This document shows positions 7,906 through 15,554 of a stretch of DNA of 35,388 nucleotides, in pieces (the first letter of the stretch is position 1; every line of letters starts with the position of its first letter). Location: assembly GCF_027257955.1 (NCBI RefSeq), contig NZ_JANZNQ010000027.1:1-35388 (forward strand). The letters run 5' to 3'. The notes under the pieces were generated by a model. That model had not been told where the DNA came from and did no database searches. It saw nothing but the letters and a program-made list of their open reading frames with translations. The stretch comes from Zhongshania aquatica. GTDB lineage: Bacteria; Pseudomonadota; Gammaproteobacteria; Pseudomonadales; Spongiibacteraceae. The position numbers and the translations under genes are program-made.

Positions 7906-10563
7906 ATGCTTCTCGACAGTGATCCTCACGAAACAAAGGAGTGGCTTGACGCTTTAGATTCCGTTATCCAGTTTAATGGTCAAGAACGAGCGCACTTTCT
8001 TGTTTCTCATCTCATTGATAAGGCGACATTATCAGGGATTGCGCTGCAAAATGCAGTTACCACTCCTTTTCAAAATACCATTGCGCCCCATCAGGAAAAA
8101 TTAATGCCAGGCGACCTTTTTATGGAACGCCGTATTCGTTCGCTAATTCGCTGGAACGCGCTCGCCATGGTAGTTAGGGCAAACACCAAAAATTCCGGAA
8201 TCGGTGGCCATATAACAACTTTTTCCTCCTCAGCTACCTTATATGACATAGGCTTTAATTATTTTTTCCATGGCCGAGGGTCAGATCATCTTGGTGATTT
8301 AGTGTACTTTCAAGGACATAGTTCGCCCGGAATCTATGCCCGCTCATTTTTAGAGGGTCGCCTAACCGAGGAGCAACTGGAAAACTTTCGTTTAGAAGTC
8401 GACGGCAACGGCCTTTCCTCATACCCCCATCCTTGGCTGATGCCCGACTATTGGCAATTCCCCACTGTGAGCATGGGTCTAGGGCCTATCCAAGCAATTT
8501 ATCAAGCGCACGTTATGCAATATCAACATAGCCGCGGTTTAATAGACCAAAATAATCGCAAGGTCTGGTGCTTTTTAGGCGACGGAGAATGTGATGAACC
8601 TGAATCTTTAGGTGCGATTTCATTAGCGGGTCGCGAAAAGCTCAACAACCTCATATTCGTCGTCAACTGTAATCTGCAGCGCCTAGACGGTCCAGTACGC
8701 GGCAATGGAAAAATAATACAAGAACTTGAAGGAGTGTTCCGCGGCGCGGGTTGGAATGTCATCAAAGTAGTATGGGGCCGACTATGGGATCAGTTATTGA
8801 AAAAAGACACCACTGGCTTACTCCTGCGCCGTATGGACGAAGTGGTTGACGGCGAATTACAGAATTACAAAGCCAACGGTGGAGCCTACACTAGGGAACA
8901 TTTTTTCGGCAAGTACCCTGAATTACTTGAATTAGTCAAAGACCTCTCTGACGATGAAATCATGCATCTTAATCGTGGTGGTCATGACCCATATAAAGTA
9001 TACGCCGCATACGCAAACGCGATAGAGACGAAGGATAAGCCAACCGTAATACTAGCTATGACGGTAAAGGGCTACGGTCTCGGTAGTAGTGGCGGAGAGG
9101 CACAAAACGAAGCCCACTCAGTAAAAAGTCTAGACATGGATGAAATGAAACGTTTCAGAGATCGCTTCGATATACCGATTAGCGATGAAGATCTTGTTAA
9201 TGTCCCATATTACCGCCCGCCAAATGACAGCCCTGAAATCCAATATATGCATGCGCAACGCCAAAAATTAGGCGGTTATTTACCAGCTAGAGTATCGGAT
9301 TATGATTCTTTAACGGTTCCGGATCTCACTAAATTTGAAAGTCAACTTAAAGGTACGGGTACTAGAGAAATTTCCTCAACAATGGCCTTTGTTCGTGTTT
9401 TATCTACGCTAATAAAAGACAAAAATATAGGCAACAAAATCGTACCCATCGTGCCGGATGAGGCGCGCACGTTCGGCATGGAAGGCATGTTCCGACAACT
9501 TGGAATCTATTCATCACAAGGTCAGCGTTACACTCCGCAGGATGCCGGCCAGATTATGTATTACAAAGAATCAAAAGAAGGTCAAATACTAGAGGAAGGC
9601 ATTACTGAAGCTGGCGCCTTCTCTGCTTGGCTTGCGGTGGGAACATCTTATGCCAACCATAAAATGCCATTAATTCCATTTTACATATTTTATTCTATGT
9701 TTGGATTTCAACGAGTGATGGATCTCTGCTGGGCTGCCGGTGACTCTCAAGCTAGGGGGTTCCTCATCGGTGGCACATCCGGACGCACCACCTTGAACGG
9801 AGAAGGCTTACAACACCAAGATGGCCATAGTCACCTGCTAGCAAATATGATCCCAAATTGCGTATCTTATGATCCGACCTACTCATACGAGGTAGCCGTG
9901 ATTATCCAAGATGGCATTAAACGCATGTATCACAACAAAGAAAACATTTTCTACTATATAACCGTAATGAATGAAAACTACCCCCACCCAGTAATGCCAA
10001 ACGGCTGCGAAGCCAACATCATTAAAGGCTTGTATAAGATACAGGGCATGACCGACGAGACATCCAAATTAAAAGTTCAATTACTAGGCAGTGGTGCCAT
10101 TTTACGAGAAATTGAAGCAGCCGCTGAGATTCTCAAAGAAAATTACAATGTAGGCACGAACGTATGGAGTGCAACCAGTATTAATCAATTGCAACGTGAC
10201 GGTATGGATTGCGAACGTTGGAATAGGCTTCACCCGTTAGAATCCCCCAAGACTTCTTTTGCTAGCCAGCAATTAAACCAAATAAATGCACCAGTAATAT
10301 GTGCCACTGATTACATTAAGGCCTACGGAGAACAATTACGACCCTACATTAATTGCCGTTACGTGGTACTTGGCACTGATGGATATGGACGTTCTGACAC
10401 TCGCCCAAAATTACGTGAGCATTTTGAAGTCGATCGCAAACACATCGTCGTCGCTGCCTTAAAGGCACTAAGTGACGACGGCGTAATTCCGGCGACAGAA
10501 GTAAACCAAGCCATCATAAACATGGAAATTGAAACTAATGGCTTAAACCCGCTTTATAAATAG
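7906..10563 (+). CDS. aceE: pyruvate dehydrogenase E1 component, homodimeric type
   Basis: The 885-residue protein (E. coli AceE is 887) is the thiamine-diphosphate E1 that decarboxylates pyruvate and acetylates the lipoyl group of E2. It has the ThDP motif opening GDGECDEPES near residue 225 and the VVNCN closing element, DEARTFGMEG in the second half, and RGFLIGGTSGRTTLNGEG. The histidine corresponding to E. coli His407 is present in NEAHSVKSLDMD. A good GGGAGA ribosome site precedes the ATG. The 149-bp gap from the previous gene holds a possible TTGAAA/TTATAT promoter (7844-7849 and 7868-7873, 18-bp spacer), so aceEF may have its own start as well as read-through. No PdhR-like gene is nearby. 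Confidence 0.93.
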   Translation: MLLDSDPHETKEWLDALDSVIQFNGQERAHFLVSHLIDKATLSGIALQNAVTTPFQNTIAPHQEKLMPGDLFMERRIRSLIRWNALAMVVRANTKNSGIGGHITTFSSSATLYDIGFNYFFHGRGSDHLGDLVYFQGHSSPGIYARSFLEGRLTEEQLENFRLEVDGNGLSSYPHPWLMPDYWQFPTVSMGLGPIQAIYQAHVMQYQHSRGLIDQNNRKVWCFLGDGECDEPESLGAISLAGREKLNNLIFVVNCNLQRLDGPVRGNGKIIQELEGVFRGAGWNVIKVVWGRLWDQLLKKDTTGLLLRRMDEVVDGELQNYKANGGAYTREHFFGKYPELLELVKDLSDDEIMHLNRGGHDPYKVYAAYANAIETKDKPTVILAMTVKGYGLGSSGGEAQNEAHSVKSLDMDEMKRFRDRFDIPISDEDLVNVPYYRPPNDSPEIQYMHAQRQKLGGYLPARVSDYDSLTVPDLTKFESQLKGTGTREISSTMAFVRVLSTLIKDKNIGNKIVPIVPDEARTFGMEGMFRQLGIYSSQGQRYTPQDAGQIMYYKESKEGQILEEGITEAGAFSAWLAVGTSYANHKMPLIPFYIFYSMFGFQRVMDLCWAAGDSQARGFLIGGTSGRTTLNGEGLQHQDGHSHLLANMIPNCVSYDPTYSYEVAVIIQDGIKRMYHNKENIFYYITVMNENYPHPVMPNGCEANIIKGLYKIQGMTDETSKLKVQLLGSGAILREIEAAAEILKENYNVGTNVWSATSINQLQRDGMDCERWNRLHPLESPKTSFASQQLNQINAPVICATDYIKAYGEQLRPYINCRYVVLGTDGYGRSDTRPKLREHFEVDRKHIVVAALKALSDDGVIPATEVNQAIINMEIETNGLNPLYK

Positions 10564-10585
10564 GCCTACACAAAAGGATCTCAGG

Positions 10586-11884
10586 ATGGCTACTCAAACA
10601 ATTGAAACACCAGACCTAGGTAATGATCAGGCCGCCGAAGTCATTGGGATCTGTATTATGGCTGGCGACAGTGTCACCGAAGGTGATCCTCTCATTGTCT
10701 TAGAGTCTGATAAAGCTTCAATGGAAATCCCCTCACCGTTAAGCGGCGTAATCCAGGAACTCAAAGTCAAAATTGGAGACAGTATCCAAAAAGGCAATAT
10801 TATTGCAGACATTAAGGTAGCTTATCAGCCACCGTCTACTGAAAATAAATGCATACAAGATGATACGGCTGATGACCAAATACGATCCAACAGTGAATTT
10901 AATAGTCCAGCCGTACCACCATCTAATGACCTTTGTGGCCCGCTCTCTAACAGGCCCATGCCGATCGACACCAATAATAGTACCACCGAGATATACGCTG
11001 GGCCTACAGTTCGAAAACTAGCGAGAGAGCTCGGCATTAATTTGAAAGAAATAGACTCCAGCGGCCCTAGAAATCGTATTATTAAAAAAGACATACACAC
11101 TTATGTAAAAAAAATTATTTCCGGCAACAGCATACAAAATATTGCCCCTAACCTATTGGCGAAAACAGATATTGATTTTTCAAAATCTGGATCAATAGAT
11201 GTATTTTCACTCAGCGAGAAAGATAAAATAACCGCATCCACATGCCGCAAACACTGGTTTAGCACACCTCAGGTCACACAGTTCAACGAAGTAGACATTA
11301 GCGATTTAGAGAATTTTCGACACTCTCTTCATAAGGAAGCTGCACACCGCAATATTGAATTAACATTGACGCCATTCATCCTTATGGCAACGGCATCAGC
11401 TCTAAAACAAAACACTAAATTTAGCGCGACACTTAGCCCGGATAATGAAAAAATAATTTACAAAAAATTCATTAATATTGGTGTCACCATAAATACAGCA
11501 GGCGGACTAATTGTCCCCGTACTCCGAGAGGTAGACCAGAAATCCATTTTTGACTTAGCAGAAGAACTGACACAGCTAACGCTCAAATCCCGCAATCAAT
11601 CATTAACGCAAGATGATTTAACCGACGGCTGTTTCACTATTATAAACTTAGGTAAGTATCGCGGCGACGGATTTACACCGATCATTAACTCACCAGAACT
11701 TGCCATTCTTGGCATTTCTCAGATCAATATCAAGCCTATGTGGCACGATCAATGCCTCCATCCACGGACTATGCTTCCCCTATGTCTAAGTTATAATCAC
11801 AAGTTAATCAACAGCGCGGAAGCAGGAAAGTTTTTAACTGACTTAAGCTCGAGACTGGAAGACGTACGCAAGCTACTTCTTTGA
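10586..11884 (+). CDS. aceF: dihydrolipoamide acyltransferase (E2), one lipoyl domain, altered active site
   Basis: The 432-residue protein has one lipoyl domain (residues 1-80, lipoyl-lysine K43 in ESDKASMEIP), a long polar linker, an E3-binding domain (about 139-176, GPTVRKLARELG) and a catalytic domain. E. coli AceF carries three lipoyl domains. The catalytic histidine is kept at H405, but the usual DHRxxDG reads NHKLINS, so the aspartate is asparagine and the glycycine position is serine; the usual FTISSLG reads FTIINLG. In characterised E2 proteins these serine and aspartate positions assist catalysis. It follows aceE by 22 bp with an AAGGA site. No E3 gene follows. It may be a specialised or impaired E2 using a housekeeping E3. 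Confidence 0.85.
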   Translation: MATQTIETPDLGNDQAAEVIGICIMAGDSVTEGDPLIVLESDKASMEIPSPLSGVIQELKVKIGDSIQKGNIIADIKVAYQPPSTENKCIQDDTADDQIRSNSEFNSPAVPPSNDLCGPLSNRPMPIDTNNSTTEIYAGPTVRKLARELGINLKEIDSSGPRNRIIKKDIHTYVKKIISGNSIQNIAPNLLAKTDIDFSKSGSIDVFSLSEKDKITASTCRKHWFSTPQVTQFNEVDISDLENFRHSLHKEAAHRNIELTLTPFILMATASALKQNTKFSATLSPDNEKIIYKKFINIGVTINTAGGLIVPVLREVDQKSIFDLAEELTQLTLKSRNQSLTQDDLTDGCFTIINLGKYRGDGFTPIINSPELAILGISQINIKPMWHDQCLHPRTMLPLCLSYNHKLINSAEAGKFLTDLSSRLEDVRKLLL

Positions 11885-11914
11885 CTTTTTCTCTATTTTA
11901 GAACCGCGCCATTT

Positions 11915-12112
11915 TTAACGTGAGTACCAGGCAGAAATACTGGAGACCAGATACGGAACAATATAAGTTAACGCCACTTTTGTAGCATCTACTTTGTCCC
12001 AATCAGCCAAAAGCACATAATCAAAGTTATTGATTAGGTTCAGCAGGCTTCCGACAATAAGGGCGACAAAAAACCACCGCCCTCGAAGAAAATGCTTAAC
12101 TGCGCTTTCCAT
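11915..12112 (-). CDS. nrtS: NrtS-type nitrate/nitrite transporter
   Basis: This 65-residue protein has two hydrophobic segments (WFFVALIVGSLLNLIN at about 13-28 and VALTYIVPYLVSSISAWY at about 46-63). The pattern of LNLIN followed by TYIVPY and a terminal SAWYSR is that of the small NrtS family, reported as a nitrate/nitrite transporter in cyanobacteria. Its start codon abuts the stop codon of hmp, so the two are co-translated. Since Hmp turns nitric oxide into nitrate, a coupled nitrate carrier makes sense, perhaps for export; direction of transport is inference. Confidence 0.75.
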   Translation of the reverse strand: MESAVKHFLRGRWFFVALIVGSLLNLINNFDYVLLADWDKVDATKVALTYIVPYLVSSISAWYSR

Positions 12113-13285
12113 CTATAAGCTTGTTGTCGGGCCGAAAATTTCATAATGCAATTGTTCATCCGCAAAGCCGATACTACTAAGTTGCCTTTTAAGCTCAGAC
12201 ATAAAAGGCTGAGGGCCGCAAAAATAAACTTGTGCAGATTTGTCGATGAGCCAATTATCTAAGATTGCAGGAGTTAGCCGTCCCGAAAAGTCGCCGCCAT
12301 CCCCATACTCAAAAACTTGCTTCAACACAGTGGCACCGGCATCGGCTAGTTGTTTGAGCTCATCCTTAAATATCTGATGCTCCCTGCCACGACAACATTC
12401 AACGAACAATAGATTTGTTTTGTCCATGCCGCTCGCAACAGCTTGTTGCAACATAGAGAATAGAGGGGTAATACCCACGCCGCCCGAGATAAATACATGC
12501 TGTTGAGCATCACTATTTAAGGTAAATTCGCCAAATGGCGGACTCAATAAGACAGAATCACCGATCGTATAATTATGCAAGACATTAGATATAGTGCCTT
12601 CCGGCTCCTTCTTCACGGTCAGACGATATCTGTCAGTCGAAGTGGACCAATTTGAAAGCGAATACTGCCTGATCTGGTCGTAACCCGTGGCGTTACTAAA
12701 TATTTTCAATCCAACGTACTGGCCGCCTGAAAAATTCAGCACAGGCGCATTGTCGGCAGGCTTGAGGATAAATGATTTCACTTCAGGCGTTTCACCCTTG
12801 ATGCTAATGATATTGAAGGTCCTGAACCCACGCCAACCACCTACTGCCTGCTCACGCGCTGTGTATAGCTCAGATTCAGCGCCAATGAATATGTCCGCAA
12901 GTATCCCGTATGCTTCTCCCCACGCTTCTAGTGCAGGATGTTTGTCAGGCAATGAAAGTACCTGCTGAATGGCCTTAAGCAAACTTGCTCCTACTAGTGG
13001 GTAATGACGCGCCTCAACACCTATACTGGAGTGTTTATTAGCAATGCGTTTAACAGCAGGTACCAACACCTCAATATTGTCAATGTTATTCGCATAAGCC
13101 AGCACTGCATCTGCCAAGGCACGAGATTGAGAGGCATTCCGCTGGTTAGACATGTTGAATACATGCTTTAGATCAGGCGCTGCTTCAAACAGCATCTCAT
13201 AGAATTTTTCTGTAATGCTAAGACCGTTTTCCTGCAGTGCAGGCACAGTGGATTTGACGATATTAATGGTCGATTCTGAAAGCAT
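12113..13285 (-). CDS. hmp: flavohemoglobin / nitric oxide dioxygenase
   Basis: This cytosolic enzyme oxidises nitric oxide to nitrate with oxygen and NAD(P)H. The 390-residue chain has a globin domain (about 1-138) with FYEMLF carrying the distal B10 tyrosine, VFNMSNQ, and the proximal heme histidine in ANKHSSIG. A FAD domain follows with IRQYSLSNW, then an NAD-binding domain with GGVGITPLFSML and VYFCGP. The size and all key residues agree with E. coli Hmp (396). It is the first gene of an hmp-nrtS pair, divergent from nsrR, with a perfect palindrome between them, so NO-inducible repression by NsrR is the expected regulation. Confidence 0.95.
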   Translation of the reverse strand: MLSESTINIVKSTVPALQENGLSITEKFYEMLFEAAPDLKHVFNMSNQRNASQSRALADAVLAYANNIDNIEVLVPAVKRIANKHSSIGVEARHYPLVGASLLKAIQQVLSLPDKHPALEAWGEAYGILADIFIGAESELYTAREQAVGGWRGFRTFNIISIKGETPEVKSFILKPADNAPVLNFSGGQYVGLKIFSNATGYDQIRQYSLSNWSTSTDRYRLTVKKEPEGTISNVLHNYTIGDSVLLSPPFGEFTLNSDAQQHVFISGGVGITPLFSMLQQAVASGMDKTNLLFVECCRGREHQIFKDELKQLADAGATVLKQVFEYGDGGDFSGRLTPAILDNWLIDKSAQVYFCGPQPFMSELKRQLSSIGFADEQLHYEIFGPTTSL

Positions 13286-13299
13286 GTAGGCTACCCCTA

Positions 13300-13324
13300 A
13301 ATATTCATTTCATATGAATATTTA
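13300..13324. promoter_or_regulatory. probable NsrR operator, perfect inverted repeat
   Basis: The arms AAATATTCAT (13300-13309) and ATGAATATTT (13315-13324) are exact reverse complements around a 5-bp centre. It lies 14 bp upstream of the hmp start and 52 bp upstream of nsrR, the place expected for an NsrR site. Known gammaproteobacterial NsrR sites are ~23-bp palindromes with ATTCAT/GCAT-like cores, which this resembles. Binding by NsrR is inferred from position. Confidence 0.7.
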
Positions 13325-13376
13325 CTGTAATGCATGATTGAGTTACGGTCAATCTGCTATTGGGAATAAAAGAAAT

Positions 13377-13802
13377 ATGCAATTAACCAAACACACCGAT
13401 TTTGCCTTTCGAACATTGATTTACCTAGCATCAATGCCTACAGAATCAACGACCATTCAAGATGTCGCCGATCGATTTGACATGCCCAAAAGTCACTTAA
13501 TGAAAGTGGTTAGCACCTTGGTAGCAAATGGTTATGTGCATTCTATACGCGGCAAACAAGGCGGTATTTCGCTCGCAAAGACGCCTGAGGAAATCACGCT
13601 TCGAGAGGTTCTGGAGTTAATGGAAAAGACACTGGAGCCACTAGACTGTGTCGGGCAGGACTGCCTAATATTAAAAACCTGCCGACTAAAACGGACGCTC
13701 AAATCTGCCCAGGACAAATATCTTGTGCACCTAGGCGGATACTCGATTGCAGATATGGTCGACACCCCCACTATTAATGTGATTCACCTTTTAACCCCTT
13801 AA
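13377..13802 (+). CDS. nsrR: NO-sensitive Rrf2-family repressor NsrR
   Basis: The ATG at 13377 (MQLTKHTDFAFRTLIYLASM) aligns with the start of E. coli NsrR; the 13-codon extension upstream is not needed. The 141-residue protein has an Rrf2 winged helix (recognition part SHLMKVVSTLVANGY, wing RGKQGGISL) and three cysteines spaced C-x4-C-x5-C in DCVGQDCLILKTC, which in NsrR ligate the NO-sensing Fe-S cluster. Loss of the cluster on nitrosylation relieves repression. Location divergent from hmp with a shared palindrome fits autoregulation and control of hmp-nrtS. RirA or IscR are less likely given the cysteine spacing and neighbour. Confidence 0.92.
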   Translation: MQLTKHTDFAFRTLIYLASMPTESTTIQDVADRFDMPKSHLMKVVSTLVANGYVHSIRGKQGGISLAKTPEEITLREVLELMEKTLEPLDCVGQDCLILKTCRLKRTLKSAQDKYLVHLGGYSIADMVDTPTINVIHLLTP

Positions 13803-13882
13803 ATTGCCGAGTACTCGATTGGGATAGCCCACATCCCGCTGCCACCATCGTTTATAAGACATGCTGAATCTAAGTATAAGTA

Positions 13883-13912
13883 GGAACGTTTTCCACCCAG
13901 GTGGCATCAAAT
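13883..13912 (+). promoter_or_regulatory. ECF-type promoter upstream of the sigma factor gene
   Basis: GGAAC at 13883-13887 and TCAAAT at 13907-13912 are separated by 19 bp. The sigma gene ATG follows 30 bp later. GGAAC is the usual -35 core of ECF sigma factors. The identical layout (GGAACG, 19 bp, TCTAAT) recurs upstream of the gene at 15555, which supports both as real and suggests autoregulation. Confidence 0.6.
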
Positions 13913-13942
13913 GGTTATATACCGCAAATCCGGAAAGCTCAT

Positions 13943-14689
13943 ATGCCCACATTGCCATTTGATGCTCAAAATACGCCAGCCGAACTGAGTGATATTGAAC
14001 TGGCTCAGCGCATCGCCGCAGCCGACACCGTAGCATTGGAGCTGTTGATGCGTAGGCACAATCAATTACTGTATCGAGCCGCCCGCAGCATCCTCAAGAA
14101 CGAGGAAGAAGCGGAGGAGGCGGTACAGGATGCCTATCTACAAGCCTTCCACACTATAGGAAAATATCGCGGTGATGCCAAACTCTCAACGTGGTTAACT
14201 CGCATTACAATTAACGAAGCGTTAGCGCGCGCCCGTAAATACAAGCGTCGCGCCGAAATTGCCCCCATTTATGGCGGCGAAATGCTCGCCACTGCAGCGC
14301 AAGAGGATTCCCAAATGCAACACAGTGCTGCCTCCTCCCCTGAGACTGAGGCCCAGAACGCTGACATTCGCCGCCTGATCGAACGCAATATCGACAAACT
14401 CCCTGAAGCATTTCGCTCGGTGTTTGTACTTCGCGCACTGGAAGAAATGACGGTCGAAGAAACCGCTACTTGTCTTAGTATTCCCGAAGCTACTGTGCGG
14501 AGTCGCTACTTCCGTGCTCGTGGCCAAATGCGCGAAGCACTAGCGCGAGAAATTGATAGTAACTACGAAGAAGCTTTCGGTTTCGCCGGTGATCGTTGTG
14601 ACCGCATCGTCAATAAGGTATTAGATCAACTTGCGACTAAGATCGCCCCTCTTAAACCCCACTGCCCCCCCGGGGAACGCAAGCGCTAA
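13943..14689 (+). CDS. ECF RNA polymerase sigma factor
   Basis: The ATG at 13943 has GGAAAG six bases upstream; a longer start at 13901 would overlap the predicted promoter. The 248-residue protein has sigma region 2 (LLMRRHNQLLYRAARSIL, then EEAEEAVQDAYLQAFHTIG and KLSTWLTRITINEALARAR) and region 4 (LPEAFRSVFVLRALEEMTVE, with EATVRSRYFRARGQMREAL as recognition helix). A C-terminal extension after region 4 (EAFGFAGDRCDRIVNKVL) is longer than in minimal ECF factors and might take part in control. No anti-sigma gene is adjacent; the next intact gene is 860 bp away and pseudogenes lie between. A promoter of the same type drives the exported protein at 15555. Confidence 0.9.
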   Translation: MPTLPFDAQNTPAELSDIELAQRIAAADTVALELLMRRHNQLLYRAARSILKNEEEAEEAVQDAYLQAFHTIGKYRGDAKLSTWLTRITINEALARARKYKRRAEIAPIYGGEMLATAAQEDSQMQHSAASSPETEAQNADIRRLIERNIDKLPEAFRSVFVLRALEEMTVEETATCLSIPEATVRSRYFRARGQMREALAREIDSNYEEAFGFAGDRCDRIVNKVLDQLATKIAPLKPHCPPGERKR

Positions 14690-14744
14690 AAGCATTGAAA
14701 AAAGAGATTTACTCTCTGACACATCATTTGATCTTTACCAAATT

Positions 14745-15041
14745 ATTAGTCCCCACATTGCCCGCTAAAGCATCCAACTTACATACAGGCAAACTGACGG
14801 CTATGCTACTTATCACGGAACGACAGGTATCGGCAAGTAACACCCCTGCTTGCCGGCGAACCTCCCCAGCCAGAAATAGTCATACCTACGACCCCAACTG
14901 CTGGCATTCCGGGACGGCTCTTGGAATAACTCTAAGAAGAATGACATTATTAAAACCTTAAGCGATACGAAAATTGAAAATCTTGCAGCATTTTCCCAAG
15001 GTAACTCATCATTAGCTTTCCCAGCAATGGTAGATCTTTAA
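14745..15041 (+). pseudogene. decayed c-type cytochrome gene
   Basis: In the frame ending at the TAA of 15039-15041 one reads YATYHGTTGIGK (14802-14837), a stop, HPCLPANLPSQK, a second stop, then YLRPQLLAFRDGSW and later TLSDTKIENLAAF. This follows the class I cytochrome c plan (CxxCHG-TGIG, PxLAGQ, YLxxQLxAFRxGxR, LSDxxIxxLAAYF). Both heme cysteines are replaced by tyrosine (TAT), two internal stops (14838 and about 14877) break the frame, and the upstream part is shifted to another frame. A TTG-started reading of 88 residues over 14695-14961 is a by-product of this decay. The relic lies directly behind the ECF sigma gene and was probably co-transcribed with it. Confidence 0.8.
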
Positions 15042-15468
15042 ATGCCCACCACAAAATTTTGCAGATAAATAGTGCTATTTTCCAAGCAGCAGAAGAGAAT
15101 GTAGGTATTCTCTAGCCAAGCTTAGACACCTTACTAACTCCATCCTTCCCACCGACACAATTATAAATAGCACCCAAATAATACCGACCACACAAAAAGA
15201 TCACACGCCCCAATGCCGCTGTATAAGCGCCCCATCACAATAGAAACTTAAGGCTAATCAGTATTTCCAGCCCCCATCGCCATTTTTCAGTCATAACTGC
15301 TTAACTTAGCATGTGATTAGGCTGTATGCGCTAAACCCTCGCCTATCAGGATTTCTTGAAGAAACCACAACGGTATTTTCTGAAGCAATTGACACTTCCG
15401 TTAAGCAAATCCATCGCCGCTGCGCATCTTGTAAAGCAAGTAAGCGTTTATCTCTTTTCGACTAATTG
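15042..15468. other. non-coding stretch after cytochrome relic
   Basis: No gene is supported here. A short open frame at 15310-15465 without an ATG reads FLEETTTVFSEAIDTSV and ends with RRCASCKASK; the CASCK resembles a cytochrome-like CxxC with H replaced by K, so it may be a second relic, but similarity is too thin to call. Confidence 0.4.
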
Positions 15469-15498
15469 GGAACGCCACGGATAGACACATCATCTAAT
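15469..15498 (+). promoter_or_regulatory. ECF-type promoter upstream of exported protein gene
   Basis: GGAAC at 15469-15473 and TCTAAT at 15493-15498 with 19 bp between, the same spacing and near-identical elements as at 13883-13912 before the sigma factor gene. The start codon is 56 bp downstream, leaving room for a short leader with a ribosome site at CAGGAGA. Confidence 0.6.
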
Positions 15499-15554
15499 AG
15501 TCACATTAGTTAGATCTATATATTGCCACCACAAATTTATTCAGGAGAAATATC

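Noticed and set aside
14695-14961. An 88-residue frame after the sigma factor gene
   Set aside because: It starts at TTG, overlaps the cytochrome relic in another frame and has no ribosome site or family.
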